This document shows, one piece after another, positions 57,978 to 64,000 of a stretch of 64,000 nt of DNA. The position numbers and the translations under genes were made by a program. Below the pieces are notes generated by a model that did not search any database, was not told the DNA's origin, and saw nothing but the letters and a program-made list of their open reading frames with translations. Each line of letters opens with the position of its first letter. Within the stretch, counting starts at the first letter, position 1. The stretch comes from CAYJBH01 sp964369965 (GTDB lineage: Bacteria > Bacillota > Clostridia > Oscillospirales > Ruminococcaceae): contig CAYJGF010000004.1 in NCBI GenBank assembly GCA_964369965.1, positions 1 to 64,000 on the forward strand, given 5' to 3'.

Positions 57978-60900
57978 ATGAAAGCTGACATACAGCTGAA
58001 AAATAAGATAATAAAGCTGATACTCCTGCTTTTTATGGTGGTGGGTATGTTCCATCTTGTGAGCATTACGGGCTATGCGGCGGCGGCAACTGAGGTTAAG
58101 GTGAACGGCACTGTGCTTGCCGCCGGCACAACATATAATAAAGACATGATTAACGGTCTAAGTGATGGCACGATGCTGTTTACGAATAATGCCGGTACGG
58201 CGACACTTACCCTAACCGGCGCAAATATAAACGCATCAGGCGCAAACCACGGCATCGAGGCAAACGGTGACCTCACCATTGTTTTGAATGGGAATAATAA
58301 TGTGAGCGGTGCCTCGGGCATTGAAATGCCATCGAATGAACTTAAAATCGTTAATGGTAGCGGTAGCGGCAACAACGGTAGTTTGAGAGTAAGCGGCGAC
58401 AGCGGATTCTTCACCGGCACCGGCGGCGTCGGAATTAACGCAAATGTAACTATTTTGAATGGCACGCTGACTGCAATCGGCGGCAGTGGCGGCAGTAGTG
58501 GCGGCGTCGGCGGCGTCGGAATTAACGGAAATGTAACTATTTTGAATGGCAAACTGGTGGCATTCGGCGGCAACGGCGGCAACGGCGGCAACGGCGGCAT
58601 ATCAGGCGGCACCGGCGGTATCGGTGGCAGCGGCGGTGCCGGAATCGGCGGAGCTGTAGAGCAAAATGGCGGCACGCTGACTGCAACCGGCGGCAACGGC
58701 GGCAACGGCGGCACCGGCGGCAACGGCGGCAACGGCGGCACCGGCGTCATATCAGGCGGCACCGGCGGTAGCGGCGGTAGCGGCGGTAGCGGCGGTGCCG
58801 GAATTGGCGGAGCTGTAAAGCAAATTGACGGCACGCTGACTGCAACCGGCGGCACCGGAGGCACCGGCGGTAACGGTGGCAACGGCGGCAGCCTTAGCGT
58901 TATCGGCGGCAAAGGTGGCAACGGTGGCAACGGCGGCAACGCCGGCAACGGAATTTATAACGATATATCAATTACAATCGGTACACTGACTGCAAACGGT
59001 GGCAACAGCGGTAGCGGCGGCACCGGCGGAAACGGCGGCACCGGCGACATAAACACCGGCGCTGACGGCCGCACCGGTACCGGCGGCAACGACGGCAGAG
59101 CCGTTAGCGAGGATAAAAAAGTTAATATAGGTTCTGACGAAATATCACCGACAGGAAAACACTACAGCGTATCCGTTCAAGACGGCAATTTTTATCGGAT
59201 AGAATACAATTTAACAAATATTACAAGCAACGGAGCGTTGTCTATAGCGCACACAGGTAGCACCCCCACCGCCAACTACACCGCCACGCTCACGGCAACA
59301 AACGGCAGGTTTTTGCCCCATGCTATCACCGTAAAGGTGGGAAGTACAACGCTTGACGCAAGCGGTTATACATACACTCGCTCTGACGGCACGCTCACCA
59401 TCCCCCAAGCAAACATCACGGGGAATATAGAAATCACCGCGGTGGCGATTACAGGACAGGAAGTAAAATATTCTTTAACAAATATCAACACCAATAATAA
59501 TACAAAGTATTTAGATGTCGGCAATGACGGCACCGCCACCGACGACTACACCGCCACGCTCATGGCAACGAACGGCAGATTTCTGCCCAAAACCATCAGC
59601 GTGACGGTAGACAGTGCACCGCTTGACGCAAGCAATTATACATACACTCGCTCTGGCGACAAAAAGACCGCCACGCTCACCATCCCCCAAGGGAAAATCA
59701 CGGGGAATATAGAAATCACCGCGGCGGCGATTTCGGAATATAACGTCACCTATGACACCACAGATATATCATCTACCGGAGCAAAAACTGTGCCTATTGG
59801 CAGTGACGGCAATGCTGCCGCCAACTACACCACCACGCTCACGGCGACGGGTGGCAAATTTCTGCCCCACACCATCACCGTGACGGTGGACGGCACTGCG
59901 CTTGCGGTAGACACCGATTATACATACATCCGCTCTACCGGCACGCTCACCATTTTTAAAGCAAAAATCACGGGGGATATAGAAATCACGGCGACGGCGA
60001 TTGCAGGACGCAAAGTCGAATATTCTTTAACAAATATCAGTACCGATAATAATACAGAATATTTAGTTGTAGACAAAGACGACAAAGTGACCGCCAACTA
60101 CACCGCCACGCTCACGGCGACTGCAGCCTATCTGCCCTCTACCATCACCGTGACGGTGGGCGGCACTGCGCTTGTCGTAGGCACCGATTATACATACAAG
60201 CGCACCGACGGCAAGCTCACTATACCCAAAGAAAAAATTACGGGAGATATAAAAATCACGGCGTCGGCGTCGAATGATCCTGTAATCACAATAGAAGTGA
60301 AAAGAGGCAACGAATCTGACTCTCCGACTACGCGGGATGGCAAGAGCTTGAGCGACGCACTGGGAAAAAGCAATTTTGAATTAAATGAAATAACCCAGTT
60401 AACCATACATTCAGGGGACCTCTCCACCGCCGATTGGAATTATTTAATAAATCTCACCGCTCTTCGGTTCTTTAATATAGAAAATGCTGTGTCCGTTGAA
60501 ACTATGCCGGACGGAAAAGGCGGTGAGCCCATCTTCCCCGCTACAATACAATCAGTTAGATTGAACAAAGGGGATTACATAAGCAGCAATGCCTTTTATC
60601 AGCGCACGGCACTTCTCGACGTGACTGTTAATGAAGTGACGACAATTGGTGACCATGCCTTTGACGGGTGCGAGCACCTCCTTTGGGTGACCGCACCCAA
60701 ACTCACGACAGTCGGCAACTATGCCTTTCGAAATTGCAATGATTTAGGTGATATAATAAACTCGAAAATCACCCGTATAGGCGACTTTGCTTTTTATGAC
60801 TGTGATCGCGTAAACAATGATATTTTTGTCGATCGCACTTTAGAGCATGTCTCAGGAGTGACGAGGGGGCTTGCCTACCTGACCCATCTGGGCGAGAGTG

Positions 60901-63377
60901 CCTTTGCAAGGTCGACTCCAAACGACGCACCCATGACCGAAATATCCATGCCTTTGGTAGAGAGCATTGGTGTTAACGCATTTCAGAACCAAGCCAACCT
61001 CACCAACATAAGGCTGGGTGAGACACCGCCCACCACCGTGGGTGCAGGTGCATTTACTGGGATATCCGCAGACGCTGCCATATCGCCTGTTAGCTCAACC
61101 GACACCGCGCTGGATGTCACGTCATATGATGCGGCAGTCACTGCCTATAAAAACGCAAACGACGGCAACACCGCAGACGACTTATTTCATAACGTGCCCT
61201 TAAAGGTGAGAACCGACCTTATCAAGTATGTGGACACAAGCGGTAATACGCACTTTATCGAGAACAAAAATTTAGCGGATTCGACTCTTGATTTTACCAA
61301 AATCACAGAGCTTGAGATTTTATTAGGCGATTTCACCACAGCGGATTGGGACAAGCTGAAAAGTGTCGTAAGCAGTGCCGTTTATACCAAATTTGTGATA
61401 CACGATGAGGTGACAAGCGTCGCGGATATGCCGGACGGAACTCACTTCCCCACCACAATACAAAATGTGACGGTGCATAATTTGGCTAAAATCGGCAATG
61501 AAGCATTCCTCCAACGTGAAAATTTGGAGGCGGTGAATTTCCCCGATGTGACAGAGGTCGGTGTCAATGCGTTTACGCAAACGAAGCTCACAGGTGTAAC
61601 GGAGGCAAATTTCCCTAAACTTATAACGGCTCAGCAACAAGCCTTTGCCAGTATTTCCACGCTCACCACCGTAAGCCTGCCAAACGCCAAAACCCTCGCC
61701 CAAAACGCTTTTTTAGGCTCGGGTAGTATTAGCACCATAACACTGCCAAAGGTGACAAGTTTGGGTGCTCGTGTGTTTTCTTCCGGCAGTATTACGACCC
61801 TTGAACTCCCCGGCACTCCCCCGACGATGGGCGCTGAACCCTTTTTCTATGGTAGCACAAATACTGTCACCATAACGTTTATAACCACCGACGGCAGAGC
61901 TTTAATAGGCAACCAACTAAACGATGCGGTAGACGAATATACAGCGGCAACCGACGGCGACACCACCGACAGTTTGTGGTATAAATGTACAATTCCGGCA
62001 AAAGTGACACCCCAGTCCGACGCCGATGAATTAGCCGCCGATAAGATTTTGATGGAAGCCGCAATAAATAAAATTACCCCCACCAACACCACCACGGCAG
62101 ACGAGATTTTAACGGCGGCAAACAACGCCGCTCTACAGGGCACAACCGCCGTGTGGGATGCTATGAGCGGTTTCACATTAACCCCTGCCACAGGCATATC
62201 GGCAGGCTCTATCAAAGGAACATTAACCTTATCCAACGGCTCGGAAAGCGGCACGATAGTACTGGACTTGACGATTGCGCAGTTGCCAACCTACGACGTT
62301 GCAGTAACCGGCGGCACAGCGGACATGACCCCGGTGACACAGGGCACGACCGTCACCATCACGGCAGACACGCCACCGACCGGACAACGCTTTACCGGCT
62401 GGTCGGTGAACAGCGGCGGTGTAATACTTGCAGATGCAAGCAGTGTATCAACCACATTCATAATGGGAACCGACAATGTGACTGTCACGGCAAATTTCCA
62501 GCCTATCCCCCCGACCGTGACAGGGGTGAGTGTCTCACCGGCAAGCGTGAGTGTGCAAAAAGGGCAGTCACAGACGTTCACAGCATCTGTACAAGGCACA
62601 TACAATCCTGCACAGACCGTGACATGGACGGTTGAGGGCAACAATAACATCGGCACAACCATCACAGCCGGTCAGCTCACCATAGCGACAGGCGAGACGG
62701 CAACGACCCTCACCATAAGGGCAACCTCCAACGTCGACAATAAAGTATCCGGCACGGCGACGGTGACGGTGACCGAAATCCCCGTGGTATATCACACCAT
62801 AACCCCAAGCGCCGGTGCAAACGGCAGTATATCGCCGAACACCCCACAGAGTATCAGCAAAAACGGCAGTATAAACTTCACCTTTATCCCGAACAGCGGA
62901 TTTGAGGTCGATACCGTCACGGTGGATAGCAGTGCGGTGACCCCCACAACCGCAACAAGCCACACCATATCAAATGTGCAAAATGACATGACTATTCATG
63001 TTACATTTAAGGCGGCGGGGACCAATACCCACAACATAACCCTCGGCGCAAACAGCACGGTGCAACAGGGGCAAAATGCCGACTTTGTATCGGACGGCGA
63101 GCACAGCAATCTGCACAGCGTCGCGGTGGACGGCATAACACTGACAAAAGGCACGCACTACACCGACCGCTCGGGCAGTACGGTGATTACCCTGCTCGCA
63201 AGTTATACAAAAACCCTCACCACCGGTGTGCACACCCTCGAAATTATAAGCACCACAGGCACAGCAACGACACAGTTCACCATAACCGACCCGAGTGCAA
63301 CAACACCACTCCACCAGTCATCGGCATCAACACCATTCGACCCGGCAATAGCACCGCTTACGGGGGTGGGAGGTTGA
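57978..63377 (+). CDS. Large secreted surface protein with Gly-rich, BspA-LRR and Ig-like repeats
   Basis: 1799 residues. A signal peptide (about 1-36) is followed by: a carbohydrate-binding-like beta module (about 37-165); a glycine-rich region of GGN, GGT and GGS triplets (about 165-380) much like mycobacterial PGRS; four repeats of about 90 residues (about 410-770), each with a TATLTAT core and ending with an ITG(N/D)IEIT motif; two blocks of BspA-type leucine-rich repeats (about 775-1330; for example VTTIGDHAFDGCEHLLWV); an InlB-like B-repeat (about 1438-1510); a Big_2 Ig-like domain (about 1512-1600); a second B-repeat-like module; and a final X2-like domain. No LPXTG, SLH or membrane anchor ends the protein; it finishes APLTGVGG. 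It is probably an adhesin or glycan-binding exoprotein. Confidence 0.88.
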   Translation: MKADIQLKNKIIKLILLLFMVVGMFHLVSITGYAAAATEVKVNGTVLAAGTTYNKDMINGLSDGTMLFTNNAGTATLTLTGANINASGANHGIEANGDLTIVLNGNNNVSGASGIEMPSNELKIVNGSGSGNNGSLRVSGDSGFFTGTGGVGINANVTILNGTLTAIGGSGGSSGGVGGVGINGNVTILNGKLVAFGGNGGNGGNGGISGGTGGIGGSGGAGIGGAVEQNGGTLTATGGNGGNGGTGGNGGNGGTGVISGGTGGSGGSGGSGGAGIGGAVKQIDGTLTATGGTGGTGGNGGNGGSLSVIGGKGGNGGNGGNAGNGIYNDISITIGTLTANGGNSGSGGTGGNGGTGDINTGADGRTGTGGNDGRAVSEDKKVNIGSDEISPTGKHYSVSVQDGNFYRIEYNLTNITSNGALSIAHTGSTPTANYTATLTATNGRFLPHAITVKVGSTTLDASGYTYTRSDGTLTIPQANITGNIEITAVAITGQEVKYSLTNINTNNNTKYLDVGNDGTATDDYTATLMATNGRFLPKTISVTVDSAPLDASNYTYTRSGDKKTATLTIPQGKITGNIEITAAAISEYNVTYDTTDISSTGAKTVPIGSDGNAAANYTTTLTATGGKFLPHTITVTVDGTALAVDTDYTYIRSTGTLTIFKAKITGDIEITATAIAGRKVEYSLTNISTDNNTEYLVVDKDDKVTANYTATLTATAAYLPSTITVTVGGTALVVGTDYTYKRTDGKLTIPKEKITGDIKITASASNDPVITIEVKRGNESDSPTTRDGKSLSDALGKSNFELNEITQLTIHSGDLSTADWNYLINLTALRFFNIENAVSVETMPDGKGGEPIFPATIQSVRLNKGDYISSNAFYQRTALLDVTVNEVTTIGDHAFDGCEHLLWVTAPKLTTVGNYAFRNCNDLGDIINSKITRIGDFAFYDCDRVNNDIFVDRTLEHVSGVTRGLAYLTHLGESAFARSTPNDAPMTEISMPLVESIGVNAFQNQANLTNIRLGETPPTTVGAGAFTGISADAAISPVSSTDTALDVTSYDAAVTAYKNANDGNTADDLFHNVPLKVRTDLIKYVDTSGNTHFIENKNLADSTLDFTKITELEILLGDFTTADWDKLKSVVSSAVYTKFVIHDEVTSVADMPDGTHFPTTIQNVTVHNLAKIGNEAFLQRENLEAVNFPDVTEVGVNAFTQTKLTGVTEANFPKLITAQQQAFASISTLTTVSLPNAKTLAQNAFLGSGSISTITLPKVTSLGARVFSSGSITTLELPGTPPTMGAEPFFYGSTNTVTITFITTDGRALIGNQLNDAVDEYTAATDGDTTDSLWYKCTIPAKVTPQSDADELAADKILMEAAINKITPTNTTTADEILTAANNAALQGTTAVWDAMSGFTLTPATGISAGSIKGTLTLSNGSESGTIVLDLTIAQLPTYDVAVTGGTADMTPVTQGTTVTITADTPPTGQRFTGWSVNSGGVILADASSVSTTFIMGTDNVTVTANFQPIPPTVTGVSVSPASVSVQKGQSQTFTASVQGTYNPAQTVTWTVEGNNNIGTTITAGQLTIATGETATTLTIRATSNVDNKVSGTATVTVTEIPVVYHTITPSAGANGSISPNTPQSISKNGSINFTFIPNSGFEVDTVTVDSSAVTPTTATSHTISNVQNDMTIHVTFKAAGTNTHNITLGANSTVQQGQNADFVSDGEHSNLHSVAVDGITLTKGTHYTDRSGSTVITLLASYTKTLTTGVHTLEIISTTGTATTQFTITDPSATTPLHQSSASTPFDPAIAPLTGVGG

Positions 63378-63439
63378 GGTGAAATTCACCCTTTGGGTTT
63401 GTGTCTACTATAAATTAACCGCGATTACGGAGGGAAAAC

Positions 63440-64000
63440 TTGCTGTTTAATTCGTTGGAATATCTCGTTTTTTTCCCCGTGACCGCTTTTTTGTATTTTA
63501 TCGCCCCCAAAAAATATGCCTATTTGGTGTTGCTTGCGGCAAGCTTGTTTTTTTATGCGAGCTTTAATATATCCTACCTTTTTTTAATGCTGACCACCAT
63601 TCTCGTGACATATGCCTGCGGTGTGGCGATAGAAAAATTCGGCGAGCGCGATAAAACGAGAAAACTTCTTCTGATGAGCTCACTTATTATCAACGTCGGG
63701 ATACTGTTTTTCTTCAAATATTTCGACTTTTTTTTGGAAAATGTCAACACGGCTTTCGGTAGTGAGTTTTTACTCTTGAATTTCCTGTTGCCCGTCGGCA
63801 TCAGCTTTTATACCTTTCAGGCTATCGGTTATACCATCGATGTTTATAGAAAAAGCATCAGCGCCGAGAAAAATGTGCTTAAATACGCTCTTTTTGTCTC
63901 CTTTTTTCCGCAGTTGGTTGCAGGACCTATCGAGCGGTCGACAAATCTTTTGCCACAACTTAACAGACCAAAACAGATAAAATACGACAATATACTCAAC
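63440..64000 (+). CDS. MBOAT-family O-acyltransferase (partial, runs off the window)
   Basis: A TTG start at 63440 lies five bases after GGAGGG and begins LLFNSLEYLVFFPVTAFLYF in the one-letter reading (first residue Met in the cell). 187 codons are visible with no stop. Several hydrophobic helices and the AlgI/DltB-type landmarks LLPVGISFYTFQAIGYTIDV and FFPQLVAGPIERSTNLLPQL identify a membrane-bound O-acyltransferase that acetylates exported polysaccharide. The catalytic His lies beyond the edge. It follows the surface-protein gene after 62 bases; an acyl-donor partner (AlgJ/X-like) would be expected next. Confidence 0.9.
   Translation, partial: MLFNSLEYLVFFPVTAFLYFIAPKKYAYLVLLAASLFFYASFNISYLFLMLTTILVTYACGVAIEKFGERDKTRKLLLMSSLIINVGILFFFKYFDFFLENVNTAFGSEFLLLNFLLPVGISFYTFQAIGYTIDVYRKSISAEKNVLKYALFVSFFPQLVAGPIERSTNLLPQLNRPKQIKYDNILN

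Noticed and set aside
58073..58948. Open frame of 291 residues on the minus strand rich in Pro-Leu
   Set aside because: It is the complement of the Gly-rich triplet repeats; it has no ribosome site and its LPPLPP pattern is what the antisense of GGN/GGT codons must give.
58480..59110. Possible CRISPR-like array of short repeats
   Set aside because: The repeats are triplet-codon repeats in frame within a secreted protein, without constant-length spacers, and no cas genes are present.
63300..63440. LPXTG anchor or frameshifted anchor behind the surface protein
   Set aside because: No LPXTG-like motif, hydrophobic helix or basic tail is found in any plus-strand frame between the stop and the next gene.

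Overview
The window looks like a chromosomal segment of an anaerobic, low-to-mid GC member of the Firmicutes (class Clostridia; an Oscillospirales-like gut bacterium is my best guess, not proven). The reasons are the many TTGACA/TATAAT promoters and AGGAGG-type ribosome sites, a GatCAB amidotransferase system, HPr with both His15 and Ser46, YesM/YesN and LytTR two-component pairs, formate-tetrahydrofolate C1 genes, an AGCS symporter, flagellin with a sigma-D-like promoter, and BspA-type surface repeats. Most of the window is ordinary core genome. The accessory material is small and sits mainly in intergenic repeats.

Layout: 1-2.3 kb is a mobile-element remnant (a miniature inverted-repeat element, a small unknown ORF and a frameshifted large serine recombinase) next to tRNA-Pro. 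2.5-6.4 kb, minus strand: rpmA-rplU, then folD, fchA and an unknown lipoprotein, probably one operon. 6.4-12 kb: a chemoreceptor, purB, two decayed genes (AraC-type regulator and URO-D-type), a dense block of tandem hairpins and an HtrA protease. 12-16.3 kb: hairpin-rich miniature elements, a GH2 beta-galactosidase and flagellin. 16.4-21.6 kb: an aspartyl-tRNA synthetase fused to GatC, followed by gatA and gatB. 21.7-27.2 kb: a three-gene glycerol-3-phosphate-dehydrogenase-like flavoprotein module, a HAD phosphatase and an alanine symporter. 27.4-33.4 kb: a candidate small RNA, the rpsF-ssb-rpsR operon, two small genes, and carB with an unusual leader.

33.4-41.6 kb: a YesMN-type sensor/regulator pair divergent from a carbohydrate ABC importer (binding lipoprotein plus two permeases) that ends in a cytoplasmic sulfatase; together they suggest uptake and desulfation of a sulfated glycan. 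41.7-54 kb: housekeeping genes ftsK/spoIIIE, uppP, acpP, ptsH, uvrC, prmA, a cysteine desulfurase, thrS and a YgiQ radical-SAM protein. 54-64 kb: a small lipoprotein, a minimal LytTR/GHKL pair, a cytoplasmic GH28-like enzyme, a large hairpin element, a 1799-residue secreted surface protein with glycine-rich and BspA leucine-rich repeats, and the start of an MBOAT O-acyltransferase cut by the window edge.

The observations I rate highest are: (1) the AspRS-GatC fusion upstream of gatA-gatB, which would tether the amidotransferase to the synthetase; (2) a pyrBI-like arrangement in front of carB (consensus promoter, 24-codon U-rich leader ORF, terminator whose 5' base overlaps the leader stop codon); (3) several intergenic elements built as a closing stem around exactly three perfect hairpins, with unrelated sequences but the same plan; (4) two copies of an element with a conserved core of about 45 nt enclosed by long arms of unrelated sequence that still pair completely, with G.U wobbles at the only differences; (5) a stand-alone promoter-terminator unit that could encode a CCUCCUC-bearing small RNA. 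All functional readings of non-coding elements are inference from sequence alone.
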